NCBI GenBank assembly: GCA_036378155.1
Contig: DASUXA010000057.1
Span: forward strand, 90,975 to 154,974
DNA length: 64,000 nt
DNA from: DASUXA01 sp036378155
GTDB lineage: Bacteria > Actinomycetota > Actinomycetes > Mycobacteriales > Micromonosporaceae
Direction: 5' to 3'
Part shown: positions 46,971 to 55,969 of the stretch, one piece after another
Numbering within the stretch: the first letter of the stretch is position 1
How the letters are laid out: each line of letters opens with the position of its first letter
Notes under the pieces: generated by a model
What the model was told of the DNA's origin: nothing
Seen by the model: the letters and a program-made list of their open reading frames with translations, nothing else
Databases searched by the model: none
Position numbers and translations under genes: made by a program

Positions 46971-48071
46971 GTGATCCCGATCTCCGTTGTCAGGGTGGAC
47001 GAGGAGGCGGAGCGACTCGTCGTCGAGGTGCTCCGATCCGGTGGGCTCGCGCAGGGGCCGGTGGTGGCTCGGTTGGAGCGGGAATTCGCCGAACTGGTCG
47101 GCGTCCGGCACGCCGTCGCCGTGAACAACGGCACGAGTGCTCTGGTGGCGGCGCTGCACGTGGTCGACCTCCAGCCCGGTGACGAGGTGCTGACCAGCCC
47201 TTTCACGTTCGTCGCGACGCTCAACGCGATCCTGGAGGCGGGGGCGACGGCGAGGTTCGCGGACATCCGCTCCGACGACTTCTGCGTCGATCCCGCCGCC
47301 GTGGCGGCGGCGGTCACCGACCGCACCCGGGTGCTGCTGCCTGTCCACCTGTACGGGCAGGCAGCGGACATGACCGCGCTGATGCCGGTCGCCGGGCGGT
47401 ACGGGCTGCGGGTGGTCGAGGACGCGGCGCAGGCGCACGGTGCGACCGTCGACGGTCGCGGGGTGGGCACGTTCGGGGTCGGCTGTTTCTCGCTGTACGG
47501 CACGAAGAACATCACCACCGGTGAGGGTGGGATGGTCACCACGGACGACGACGTGCTCGCGGACCGCCTGCGGGTGCTGCGCAACCAGGGCATGCGGCGG
47601 CGGTACATGTACGAGACGTCCGGTCACAACTACCGGCTGACCGATCTGCAGGCGGCGGTGGCGTTGCCGCAGATTCCCCGGTACGAGCAGGTCGTCAAGC
47701 AGCGCAAGAGCAACGCCGCGAAGCTGTCCGCCGGGCTGGGCGACGTGCCGGGACTGGTGGTGCCGCGCGAACTGCCGGGGCGCTCGCACGTCTGGCACCA
47801 GTACACGGTCCTGGTCACCGAAGACGCGACGCTCACCCGCGACGAAGTCGTCGCGAAGCTGGACGAGCGGGGCATCGGCTGCGGCGTGTACTACCCGAGG
47901 GTGGTCTTCGACTACGACTGCTACCGCGAGCATCCCCGCGTCGTCGCCGACCCGGTACCGGTCGCCCGCGACGTCGCGGCGCGGTGCCTGTCGCTCCCGG
48001 TCCACCAGCATCTGTCCGAGGAGCACCTCGACCTGGTGATCTCGACGGTGCGGGAGGTGCTGGACGGATGA
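46971..48071 (+). CDS. DegT/DnrJ/EryC1 sugar aminotransferase
   Basis: A 366-residue PLP-dependent aminotransferase. NNGTSALVAALHV, SPFTFVATLNAI, VVEDAAQAHGA, the PLP-lysine in SLYGTKNITTGEGGM and GHNYRLTDLQAA are characteristic of nucleotide-sugar aminotransferases. GTG at 46971 has GAGGGAGC upstream; the ATG at 46956 would add five residues. It overlaps the dehydrogenase gene by four bases, suggesting that the dehydrogenase makes its keto-sugar substrate. Confidence 0.87.
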   Translation: MIPISVVRVDEEAERLVVEVLRSGGLAQGPVVARLEREFAELVGVRHAVAVNNGTSALVAALHVVDLQPGDEVLTSPFTFVATLNAILEAGATARFADIRSDDFCVDPAAVAAAVTDRTRVLLPVHLYGQAADMTALMPVAGRYGLRVVEDAAQAHGATVDGRGVGTFGVGCFSLYGTKNITTGEGGMVTTDDDVLADRLRVLRNQGMRRRYMYETSGHNYRLTDLQAAVALPQIPRYEQVVKQRKSNAAKLSAGLGDVPGLVVPRELPGRSHVWHQYTVLVTEDATLTRDEVVAKLDERGIGCGVYYPRVVFDYDCYREHPRVVADPVPVARDVAARCLSLPVHQHLSEEHLDLVISTVREVLDG

Positions 48072-49030
48072 GCCGGCGCCGCTTCCTGCTGGTCGGCGCC
48101 GGCTCGATGGGCGCGCTGCACGCTCGGGTGGTCAGCCAGTCGGACCGGGCGGTGCTGGTCCGCGTGGTCGACCCGCGCCAGTCCGTGGGCGTCCAGGTGG
48201 CGGAGCGGCACGGCGCGGCGTGGAACCCGGAGTTCGGTGACCTGTCCGGGGTCGACGCGGTCATCGTGGCGTCCCCCACCGAAACCCACCAGGACATCGC
48301 GACGGGTGTCCTCGACGCGGGCGTTCCGCTGCTGATCGAGAAGCCGGTGTGCGCGGGTCTGCAGACCAGCGAGGAGATCGTGGCGCTGGCGGAGAAGCGG
48401 GGCGTGCCGCTGATGTGCGGGCTGCTGGAGCGGTTCAATCCGGCGGTACTCACCGCGATGTCCCTGGTGGACAATCCGGTGCACGTCATGGCGACCCGGC
48501 ATTCGCCGTACGCGCCGCGCATCCGTACCGGCGTCGCGTGGGATCTCCTGGTCCACGACGTGGACCTCGCCATCCGTGCGTTCGGCGGCGACGAGCCGCG
48601 GCAGGTGCGCGGCAGCGTCGGCCAGTTCCACCCGTACTCCGAAGCCGAGGCGGAGGACGTGGCGGAGACGCTGATGACGTTCCCGATGGGCGGCATGGCG
48701 ACGATCTCGGCGAGCCGCATCGGGCAGCGCAAACTGCGGTCGCTGGTCATCTCCGAAGTCGACCGTCTGATCGAGGCGGACCTGATCCGCCGCGACGTCA
48801 CGATCTACCGGCACGTGTCGCTGGACGCGGCGACGCCGGACGGGCGGGGGTACCGGCAGCAAACCATCATCGAGATTCCGGAACTGGTCAGCGGTCGCGA
48901 GCCGTTGGCAGCCCAACTCGACCGGTTCCTCGACATGCTCGACGGATCGGTCGACGTCGACGAGGAACGCCGGTCGATCATGCCGGCGCACCGGGTCGTG
49001 GCGCGGGTACTCGACGGGACGACCGGCTGA
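48068..49030 (+). CDS. Gfo/Idh/MocA family sugar dehydrogenase
   Basis: A 320-residue NAD(P)-dependent oxidoreductase. The Rossmann motif is VGAGSMGALHA, followed by ASPTETH and LIEKPVCAG (EKP signature); the central motif DLLVHDVDLAI carries the catalytic-type Asp and His. Such enzymes oxidise the C3 hydroxyl of UDP-sugar uronates in WlbA/WbpB pathways. The ATG overlaps the aminotransferase stop, supporting a linked oxidation-amination step. Confidence 0.85.
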   Translation: MSRRRFLLVGAGSMGALHARVVSQSDRAVLVRVVDPRQSVGVQVAERHGAAWNPEFGDLSGVDAVIVASPTETHQDIATGVLDAGVPLLIEKPVCAGLQTSEEIVALAEKRGVPLMCGLLERFNPAVLTAMSLVDNPVHVMATRHSPYAPRIRTGVAWDLLVHDVDLAIRAFGGDEPRQVRGSVGQFHPYSEAEAEDVAETLMTFPMGGMATISASRIGQRKLRSLVISEVDRLIEADLIRRDVTIYRHVSLDAATPDGRGYRQQTIIEIPELVSGREPLAAQLDRFLDMLDGSVDVDEERRSIMPAHRVVARVLDGTTG

Positions 49031-49054
49031 CCCGGGGCGAGCCTCGCCGCGGCG

Positions 49055-49699
49055 TCAGGGCTCGTCCGGTTTCGGCTCGTCGTACCGGTGCGCCGGCGGT
49101 GAACCCCACGCACCCGTCTCGCCGCGCTCCTCGGCGGTACGGCGGCGGGCGGCGTTGTCGGCGCGTACCCGGGCCGCCTCCGATTCGATCCATTCCCGGT
49201 CGTACCGCTGGAACACCCGCGCCGGGTTGCCGGACACCAGGCAGTAGTCCGGCACGTCCCTGGTGATCACCGAGAGCGGGTTGACGGTGACGAAGTCGCC
49301 GATGGTCACGCCCGGCAGGATGACGCTGTTCCCGCCGATGAAGCAGCCCTTGCCGATGCGTACCGGTTTGCGTTCGATCAGGTCCGATCCGGAGCGGTTC
49401 TCCAGCATCATGTTCGCCAGCCAACTCGAATGGGTGAACACCAGGCAGTTCAGTCCGATACTGGTGTGCGCCCCGACGGACAGTCCGCCGCTGGCGTCGA
49501 GCACGGTGTTCTCGCCGACCCAGCAGTACTCGCCGAGTTCCAGGTTCTCCGGTGACACGATCTTCACGCGGTCCCGGATCCGTACGGTCTCCGGCAGCCC
49601 GAGGAACCGGGCGCGTTCGACGTCGTTGAGGTACTGCCCGACGACGTCGGTCAGGATCTGGGGACGCAGCCGGTTGCTGCGCTCGTCGTCGAGGAACAC
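49055..49699 (-). CDS. left-handed beta-helix O/N-acetyltransferase
   Basis: A 214-residue hexapeptide-repeat acyltransferase. The GENTVLDASGGLSVGAHTSIGLNCLVFTHS segment, KPVRIGKGCFIGGNSVILPGVTIGDFVTV and VSGNPARVFQRYD are typical of WbbJ/MaaO-type enzymes. The C-terminal 35 residues are charged and probably disordered. GTG at 49699 is preceded by GGAGG. First in a block of minus-strand sugar genes; likely acetylates an aminosugar made by the DegT/Gfo pair. Confidence 0.8.
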   Translation of the reverse strand: MFLDDERSNRLRPQILTDVVGQYLNDVERARFLGLPETVRIRDRVKIVSPENLELGEYCWVGENTVLDASGGLSVGAHTSIGLNCLVFTHSSWLANMMLENRSGSDLIERKPVRIGKGCFIGGNSVILPGVTIGDFVTVNPLSVITRDVPDYCLVSGNPARVFQRYDREWIESEAARVRADNAARRRTAEERGETGAWGSPPAHRYDEPKPDEP

Positions 49700-49701
49700 G
49701 G

Positions 49702-50901
49702 CTACCTCCGCCTGGTGCGCGCGGCGAGCATCCGCTCGAACGCGTCGAGGTGCTGACGGGTGACCACGTCGAGGGTGAAGTTGGACAGCACGAGTTCGCG
49801 CTGCCGCTTGGCGATCGTCTCCCGCTCGTCCGGGTCGTCCAGCAGCCGGATGACGGCGTCGGCGAGGTCGCCCGGATCGTCCGGCCGGACCAGGACGGCG
49901 TTCTCCCAGTTGCGCACCTGTACCCCGGGGAAGTTCGTTTCCCGTACCGTGGCGATCGTGGCGCGTCCGGCGACCATCGCCTCCAGGCTGGCGGTACCGC
50001 AGCCGCCGCCCTGCAGGTCGTGGGCGACCAGGTCGGCGGCGGCGAAGTACGCCGGTACCTCGTGCCGTGGCACCTGACCGGGCACGATGAGCGCGTCGGC
50101 GACCCCGAGTTCGCGGGCGCGGCGCAGGAACGCGTCGTAGTACACCCGCCCGACGACCAGCACCTTCGTGCGCGGGTGCCGCCGGAGTACCGCCGGCAGC
50201 GCCTCGACCAGCGCCAACCGGTCGCGCAGCGGGATGACGTGTCCCAGGGACACGATCAGCGGGGCGTCGCCGATGCCGTACTCGGCGCGGATGTCCTTTT
50301 CGGGCGGCTGCTCGAAGCGGGACGGCTCGACCGCGACCGGGATGTACTCGAAGTCGTCGGTCCGCGCCCCGTACCGGTCGGCGCAGTACGTCGCCGCCAA
50401 CTCGTCCATGATCACGTATCGGGGGTGGTACCCGCGCAGGATCGGCCGGACCAGGAACCGGTCCAACTGGCGGAACACGAACCCGTACAGCCGCTTCGGG
50501 CTTTCCAGCCGGGTGTGGACGGACAGCAGGACGGGCACGTCGCGCCGGCGCGCGTACCCGCCGGTCAGCCATGCCAGGTCGAGGAACTGCCCGTGCTGGT
50601 GGATCACGTCGGGACGGAAGTCGTCGAGGATCGCGCCGACCCGCGACCAGTTGCGTGGCCGCACCGCCGTGAACGTGAGATCGAAGTCGATCGCCAGCCC
50701 GAGTTGCGGCATGCCGGCGGCGGGCAGGCGGATCACCCGGTACCCGTCCCGCCGTTCCTGGTCCGGCGCGTCGCGGTAGGCGGCGGTGAGCACCAGCACG
50801 TCGTGCCCGGCGGCGGCGTACCGGGCGGCGAGCGAGGCGGACAGGTGGGCGCTGCCGCCGGCACGCGGCGGGAAAAAGTTGTTGACGACCGCGATCCGCA
50901 C
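49702..50901 (-). CDS. glycosyltransferase family 4 (GT-B)
   Basis: A 399-residue GT-B glycosyltransferase. N-terminal VRIAVVNNFFPPRAGGSAHL, a central DVIHQHGQFLDL, GHVIPLRDRLALVEALPAV in the nucleotide-binding domain, and GCGTASLEAMVAGRATIAT with the E-x7-E type motif (SLEAM...). I use the GTG at 50901 with GGAG upstream; the GTG at 50937 overlaps the preceding gene. It probably adds a sugar to a lipid-linked or surface glycan. Confidence 0.82.
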   Translation of the reverse strand: MRIAVVNNFFPPRAGGSAHLSASLAARYAAAGHDVLVLTAAYRDAPDQERRDGYRVIRLPAAGMPQLGLAIDFDLTFTAVRPRNWSRVGAILDDFRPDVIHQHGQFLDLAWLTGGYARRRDVPVLLSVHTRLESPKRLYGFVFRQLDRFLVRPILRGYHPRYVIMDELAATYCADRYGARTDDFEYIPVAVEPSRFEQPPEKDIRAEYGIGDAPLIVSLGHVIPLRDRLALVEALPAVLRRHPRTKVLVVGRVYYDAFLRRARELGVADALIVPGQVPRHEVPAYFAAADLVAHDLQGGGCGTASLEAMVAGRATIATVRETNFPGVQVRNWENAVLVRPDDPGDLADAVIRLLDDPDERETIAKRQRELVLSNFTLDVVTRQHLDAFERMLAARTRRR

Positions 50902-50917
50902 GGGTGGCTCCGAGCCG

Positions 50918-51859
50918 TCACCCGGTGGCGAGGGCACGGCGTACCAGTTCCGCCATCCCCTCCTCGACCGTGATCTTCGGTTCCCAGCCGAGCACGTCCC
51001 GCGCCCGCGCGATGTCCGCCGCGCGACGGGTGACCAGGACGTCGCGGGGTCGGAAGATCGGCTGCACGTCGGCGCCCAGCGCGTCGATCAGGATCCGGGC
51101 CAGTTTCGCGACCGACGTGTCGACGCCGGTACCGATGTTGATCGGCAGGTTGTCCCGCTCGCATTCGACCGCGTCGGCGACCGCCCGCGCCAGGTCGGCG
51201 ACGTGGACGAAGTCCATCGACTGCTCGCCCCTGCCGTCGATCACCGGCGGCTCGCCCGAGCGGATGCGCTGGATGAACGTGTTGATCACGCTGGTGTAGT
51301 ACGCCTCGATCTTCTGACCCGGCCCGTACACGTTGAAGAACCGCAGCGCGATCCAGGACAGCCCCTGGTGCCGCTGGTAGAAGCCCAGCAGGTCCTCGCC
51401 GGCGCGCTTGGCGATGCAGTACGGGGTGAGCGGGTCGAGCCGGTCGTCCTCGTGCATCGGCAGCTTCTTCGGCTCGCCGTACACCGACGCCGACGAGGCG
51501 AACACCAGCCGGCTGACGCCCTGGTCGGCGGCCGCCGCGAACACGTTGTTGTTGCCGGTCATGTTGATGTCGATCGACTCGTACGGGTCGGCGACGCTCT
51601 TGTTGATGGACACGGTCGCGAAGTGGATGACGTGGCTGCAGCCGCGCATGGCGCGCTGCACCGCGCCGCCGTACCGGACGTCCTGCTCGACCAGGTCCAC
51701 CCGACCGGTGTCGACCAGTCTCTCCACCGCGGCCCGGTCGCCGCGCCGCATGTTGTCGAAGATGCGCACGCGGTACCCGCGTTCGAGCAGGATCGGGATG
51801 GTGTGCAGGCCGATGAAGCCGGCGCCGCCCGTGAAGAAGACGGTCTTGTCGCTGGTCAT
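50918..51859 (-). CDS. NAD-dependent sugar epimerase/dehydratase
   Basis: A 313-residue extended SDR. GGAGFIGLHTIP cofactor motif, HFATVSINKSV, SSASVYGEPK, and the catalytic YCIAK near residue 155; RFFNVYGPGQK and VHVADLARAV are usual in UDP-hexose 4-epimerases. Precedes the GT4 gene by 16 bases. Substrate not predictable. Confidence 0.85.
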   Translation of the reverse strand: MTSDKTVFFTGGAGFIGLHTIPILLERGYRVRIFDNMRRGDRAAVERLVDTGRVDLVEQDVRYGGAVQRAMRGCSHVIHFATVSINKSVADPYESIDINMTGNNNVFAAAADQGVSRLVFASSASVYGEPKKLPMHEDDRLDPLTPYCIAKRAGEDLLGFYQRHQGLSWIALRFFNVYGPGQKIEAYYTSVINTFIQRIRSGEPPVIDGRGEQSMDFVHVADLARAVADAVECERDNLPINIGTGVDTSVAKLARILIDALGADVQPIFRPRDVLVTRRAADIARARDVLGWEPKITVEEGMAELVRRALATG

Positions 51860-51867
51860 GAGCTGGA

Positions 51868-53028
51868 TCAACTCCCTTGCGAGCGGGCGGTCGGTCGGGT
51901 CGCGACGGCGGCGACGACCTCGCGCAGCGTCGACGCGACCGTGTCGACCTGCGCGTCGGTGAGGTTCGCGTGCATCGGTACGGCGAGGTGCCGGTCGAAC
52001 AGGTCCGCGGAGACCGGGCACGGCGCGGTGGGACCGTAGACCGGCTGCAGATGCGAGGCGTACGTGCCGAAGCTGCACTGCACGCCGCGTTCGCGCAGCC
52101 GGGTGGCGACCTCGCCACGGTCGACGCCGCGAGCCAGCGTCACGACGTACGCCTGCCACGGGTGGGTCCGGTCCTCGGGGACCGTGGGCACCTCGACGCA
52201 GTCGCAGTCCTTCAGCAGGTCGGCGTACCGGTCGGCGATGCGTCGACGGGTGGCGAGCAGGTCGGGAAGCCGCGCCAACTGGGCGATCATGATCGCGGCG
52301 GCGACGTCCGACAGCCGGTAGTTGTACCCGAGCTCGTCGAACGCCGGGATGGGCAGCGTGGTCAGCGCCGCCCTGGTCAACGCGCCCTCGACGCCGTAGC
52401 TGTGCAGCTTGCGGGCGTGCGCGGCAAGGTCGTCGCGGTCGGTGACGAAAGCGCCGCCTTCGCCCGCGGTGATGCCCTTGCGACCGTGGAAGCTGAACGT
52501 GGCGACGTCGGCGAGGCTGCCCGCCGGTCGCCCCCGGTACGTGGCGCCGGCGGCGCATGCCGCGTCCTCGACGAGGAACAGCCCGTGCCGGTCCGCGATC
52601 GCGCGCAGCTCGTCATAGTCGGCGGGCAGACCGGCGACGTCCACCGCGATCACGCCGACGGTACGCGGGGTGATCGCCGCCTCGACCGCGGCGGGGTCGA
52701 CGGTCGCGGTGTCCGGGCGCACATCGGCGAAGACCGGCGTCGCGCCGGTCCACCGCACCGCGTGCCCGGTAGCCGGGAAGGTGTAGTCCGCGACGACGAC
52801 CTCGTCGCCGGGCTGGACGCCCAGCGTGAGCAGCGCCAGGTGCAGCGCCGAGCCGCAGTTGGCGGTCGCCAGGGCGTACCGGGTGCCGACCGCCTCGGCG
52901 AACGCCTGCTCGAACCGCCGGCACGTCGGTCCCGCTCCGGCGAGCCAGCCCGAGGTGAACACCTCGGCGATCGCGGCGAGTTCCGGCGCTCCGACGGTGG
53001 GTTGACCGAGCGCGATGTCGTCGGACAT
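51868..53028 (-). CDS. second DegT/DnrJ/EryC1 aminotransferase
   Basis: A 386-residue PLP enzyme. TANCGSALHLALLTLG, DYTFPATGHAV, LVEDAACAAGA, PLP-lysine in FHGRKGITAGEGG and GYNYRLSDVAAAI. It differs clearly from the aminotransferase encoded at 47 kb, so the island may place two amino groups or use two sugars. GGGAGGGTC precedes the start. It is the first gene of the minus-strand sugar block, transcribed away from lhgO. Confidence 0.85.
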   Translation of the reverse strand: MSDDIALGQPTVGAPELAAIAEVFTSGWLAGAGPTCRRFEQAFAEAVGTRYALATANCGSALHLALLTLGVQPGDEVVVADYTFPATGHAVRWTGATPVFADVRPDTATVDPAAVEAAITPRTVGVIAVDVAGLPADYDELRAIADRHGLFLVEDAACAAGATYRGRPAGSLADVATFSFHGRKGITAGEGGAFVTDRDDLAAHARKLHSYGVEGALTRAALTTLPIPAFDELGYNYRLSDVAAAIMIAQLARLPDLLATRRRIADRYADLLKDCDCVEVPTVPEDRTHPWQAYVVTLARGVDRGEVATRLRERGVQCSFGTYASHLQPVYGPTAPCPVSADLFDRHLAVPMHANLTDAQVDTVASTLREVVAAVATRPTARSQGS

Positions 53029-53165
53029 GACCCTCCCAGGCTGGTGGGCTCTGGTCGCGCGTGGCGGCGCGAGCCTCTGTCCGGAGTTTAGGCAAATGCG
53101 GCACCTGCGGGGACTTGCCCGATGATTCGAAGCCTACGATGACCACCCGGACGGATGGAGATGCG

Positions 53166-54350
53166 ATGGCGACCTACGTCGTGATCGGCGGCGGAATCGT
53201 GGGACTGGCCACGGCGTACCGGCTGGTCCAGACCCGACCCGACGCCGAGGTGACGGTCCTGGAGAAGGAGGAGCGCTGGGGCGCTCACCAGACCGGACAC
53301 AACTCGGGCGTGATCCACGCCGGGGTGTACTACCGACCCGGCAGCCTCAAGGCGGCGATGGCGAAGGCGGGCAGCCGCTCCATGGTGGAGTTCTGCGCCG
53401 AGCACGGGCTGCCGTACCGGGTATGCGGCAAGTTGATCGTCGCGACCCAGGAGCGTGAACTGCCCGGGCTGCACGCGCTGTACCGGCGCTCGGTCGCCAA
53501 CGCGCTGCCGGTACGCCTGATCGGAGCGGACGAGGCGCGCGAGTACGAGCCCGAGGTCGCCGCGGTCGCGGCGATGCACGTCGCCTCGACCGGGATCGTC
53601 GACTACCGCGTGGTGTGCGCGAAACTCGCCGAACTGCTCGAGAAGGCGGGTGCCACGCTGCGGCTGGGCACCCGGGTCACCGGAATCGACGCGTACCCCA
53701 ACCGCGTCCTGGTGCGCACCGACCACGGCGAGATGACCGCCGACGCGCTGGTCAACTGCGCCGGGCTGCACGCCGACCGGATCGCTCGACTCGCCGGGAT
53801 CGACCCGCCGGCTCGCATCGTGCCGTTCCGGGGCGAGTACTACGAACTGACGCCGCAGCGCCGGGACCTGGTGCGGGCGCTGATCTACCCGGTACCGGAC
53901 CCACGGTTTCCGTTCCTCGGCGTCCATCTCACCCGGATGATCGACGGCAGTGTCCACGCTGGACCGAACGCGGTGCTCGCGCTCGCCCGCGAGGGGTACA
54001 GCTGGCGCGCGGTCAGCCCGTACGACGTGCTGGACTGGGCGACCTATCCGGGGCTGTGGCGGGTCGCCCGGCGGCACCTGCGGTACGGGCTGAGCGAGGT
54101 GCGGCGGTCGTTGTCCCGCCGGGTGTTCGCGGCGAGCCTCGCCCGCCTGGTACCGGCGGTGGGCGAGGCGGATCTGCTGCCCGCCGGATCCGGGGTGCGA
54201 GCCCAGGCGGTACGCCGGGACGGCACGCTCGTCGACGACTTTCTCCTGGTCACCCGCGGTACCCAGGTGCACGTGCTGAACGCCCCGTCACCGGCGGCGA
54301 CCGCCGCGCTGGAGATCGCGAAGTACCTGGTGGACCGGTTGCCCGGCTGA
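53166..54350 (+). CDS. lhgO: L-2-hydroxyglutarate oxidase LhgO
   Basis: A 394-residue FAD-dependent oxidase. IGGGIVGLATAYRL dinucleotide fold, GHNSGVIHAGVYYRPGSLK, which is diagnostic for LhgO, EPEVAAVAAMHVASTGIVDY and the C-terminal PSPAATAALEI with FAD contact. It oxidises L-2-hydroxyglutarate to 2-oxoglutarate. The ATG at 53166 is a few bases behind GGAG. It stands apart from the sugar genes and is probably unrelated to them. Confidence 0.9.
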   Translation: MATYVVIGGGIVGLATAYRLVQTRPDAEVTVLEKEERWGAHQTGHNSGVIHAGVYYRPGSLKAAMAKAGSRSMVEFCAEHGLPYRVCGKLIVATQERELPGLHALYRRSVANALPVRLIGADEAREYEPEVAAVAAMHVASTGIVDYRVVCAKLAELLEKAGATLRLGTRVTGIDAYPNRVLVRTDHGEMTADALVNCAGLHADRIARLAGIDPPARIVPFRGEYYELTPQRRDLVRALIYPVPDPRFPFLGVHLTRMIDGSVHAGPNAVLALAREGYSWRAVSPYDVLDWATYPGLWRVARRHLRYGLSEVRRSLSRRVFAASLARLVPAVGEADLLPAGSGVRAQAVRRDGTLVDDFLLVTRGTQVHVLNAPSPAATAALEIAKYLVDRLPG

Positions 54351-54468
54351 GAAGCCGTCGGTGTCGCCTGCCGACGGTCGTGGTGCGGTCTACCGGGTCG
54401 GCGTGCGGTGTCGTACGGTGTGGCGTCGTCGTTGCCTCGGTCGACGGTCGTGGCGGATGCGTCGCGAA

Positions 54469-54486
54469 GCGATCAAGCATGATCGC
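54469..54486. repeat. dispersed palindrome, copy B
   Basis: GCGATCAAGCATGATCGC, 7-bp arms around AGCA, in the leader of the lipoprotein gene. A sister sequence GATCAAGCCTGATC followed by the same GCCC.GAGCG block occurs at 16864-16877. Confidence 0.5.
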
Positions 54487-54546
54487 CCGGAGCGACGCGC
54501 CGGTCGCGACAGCCCAGGCACCGGATCGAGCGCGGGAGGAGGTCGC

Positions 54547-55113
54547 GTGCCAGCGCCCATCCGGCGAACCGCACCCGGTTGGCTGGCCGTCGCGGTGTTC
54601 CTGCTGGCGGGCTGCGGGTCCAGCGCCGACGGCGCCGCTCCGGTCGGCGGCGCCGACGCCTCGCCGACCCGGCTGCCCGCCGAGTACGCCGGGGGCGCCT
54701 GCCAGTTGCTCAACTACCAGGTGGTCGAGTCGACCCTCGGCGCGCGGTTCGACGTCGCCGCGTCCGCCCAGCAGCAGGACACGTACACCTGCGTGCTGCA
54801 GCCCGCCAAGGCGGACTACCCGGATCTGCTGCTGTCCGTCACGCCCACCGACGCGGACGTGTCGGTCTTCAAGAGCACCGTGGTGCCGGACGGCGCGAGC
54901 CGCGTGTCGGACCTGGGGCTGACCGGGTACAGCACGCTGCTCAAGGCGGGCGGCGGGGCGGGGCCGGGAGTCGAGGTCGGATGGCTGTCCGGCAACTCCC
55001 GCCTGATCGTCCTGCGGTACACGCTGGCGTCGGGCGCGGCTGCCGGGGACGCGAAGGCAGCCGTACCGAAGCTGGTGGCGTTGGCGAAGAAGGTCGATCA
55101 GAGCAGCCTGTGA
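54547..55113 (+). CDS. DUF3558-like lipoprotein
   Basis: A 188-residue lipoprotein with a signal peptide ending in the clean lipobox LLAGC at about residue 23. The mature part contains ACQLLNYQVVESTLGARFDV, TYTCVLQP and LSVTPTDADVSVFKSTVVP, an arrangement like DUF3558 lipoproteins of actinomycetes. GGGAGGAGG precedes the GTG start. Function unknown. Confidence 0.7.
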   Translation: MPAPIRRTAPGWLAVAVFLLAGCGSSADGAAPVGGADASPTRLPAEYAGGACQLLNYQVVESTLGARFDVAASAQQQDTYTCVLQPAKADYPDLLLSVTPTDADVSVFKSTVVPDGASRVSDLGLTGYSTLLKAGGGAGPGVEVGWLSGNSRLIVLRYTLASGAAAGDAKAAVPKLVALAKKVDQSSL

Positions 55114-55188
55114 GCCGACCGCCGAGCGGCGCGATAGCGGCGCACCGGGCGAGGCGGCGGCACCGGGCCGCGCGGCGGCACGGGTGCG

Positions 55189-55887
55189 TCAGCCCGCCGA
55201 GACGAACACCCGCGACGCCACCTCGCGCGGCAGTTCGATCTTGTCGCCGTCGCTGTCGATGATCACCGTATCCGCGTGCTGCGCGACGGTGACCGTGGCG
55301 CCGGGATCGATACCGGCCCGGTGCAGTTGACGCAGGATGTCCGGCTGGGTCTGCACACTCTCGCAGATCCGGGTCACGATCACCGAGCCGGACAGGCCGG
55401 GGAAGGCGAGGTTGCGCTCACCCGGTACCGCGTCGCCACGCGCGCCGGCGGACGCGTCGAACTCGGCGAGCCCCGGGATCGGGTTGCCGTACGGCGACCG
55501 GGTCGGGCGCCCGAGCAGGGCGTACACCCGCTGCTCGACCGCCTCGCTCATGACGTGCTCCCAGCGGCACGCCTCGTCGTGAGCCTCCTCGTACGGCAGA
55601 CCGATGACGTTGACCAGCAGCAGTTCGGCGAGGCGGTGCTTGCGCATCACCGCGACCGCGTGGGCGCGCCCAGCGTCGGTCAGCGCCAGATGACGGTCGC
55701 CTTCCACGGTCAGCAGTCCGTCGCGTTCCATCCGGGCGACCGTCTGGCTGACCGTCGGACCGCTCTGACGCAGCCGCTCGGCTATCCGGGCACGCAGCGG
55801 TGGGACGCCCTCCTCCTCCAACTCAAGGATGGTGCGGAGGTACATCTCCGTCGTATCGACCAGCGAGCGGGCGTTTATCTTTGTCAC
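55189..55887 (-). CDS. ideR: iron-dependent repressor of the DtxR/IdeR family
   Basis: A 232-residue metalloregulator. The N-terminal winged helix LVDTTEMYLRTILELEEEGV is followed by SGPTVSQTVARMERDGL (recognition helix). Metal sites: Met of TEMYLR, RKHRLAELLL, and ACRWEHVMSE with the Cys-x2-Glu-His ligands. The C-terminal SH3-like domain is present. The start GTG at 55887 lies only a few bases from the left end of an apparent integrative element, which may have replaced its upstream sequence. Represses iron uptake when iron is plentiful. Confidence 0.93.
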   Translation of the reverse strand: MTKINARSLVDTTEMYLRTILELEEEGVPPLRARIAERLRQSGPTVSQTVARMERDGLLTVEGDRHLALTDAGRAHAVAVMRKHRLAELLLVNVIGLPYEEAHDEACRWEHVMSEAVEQRVYALLGRPTRSPYGNPIPGLAEFDASAGARGDAVPGERNLAFPGLSGSVIVTRICESVQTQPDILRQLHRAGIDPGATVTVAQHADTVIIDSDGDKIELPREVASRVFVSAG

Positions 55888-55893
55888 CTGTTA

Positions 55894-55912
55894 GTGAGAG
55901 ACGTACCGGAGG
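55894..55912 (+). other. left attP half-site (attL)
   Basis: GTGAGAGACGTACCGGAGG, inverted copy at 58552-58569 on the other strand with two mismatches. Also lies in the promoter region of the integrase gene. Confidence 0.5.
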
Positions 55913-55969
55913 TTTCAGTGTCTCATGCACGGTCGCTCACCGGCCACCCGATCCCCCGGGAGGTGTCCG

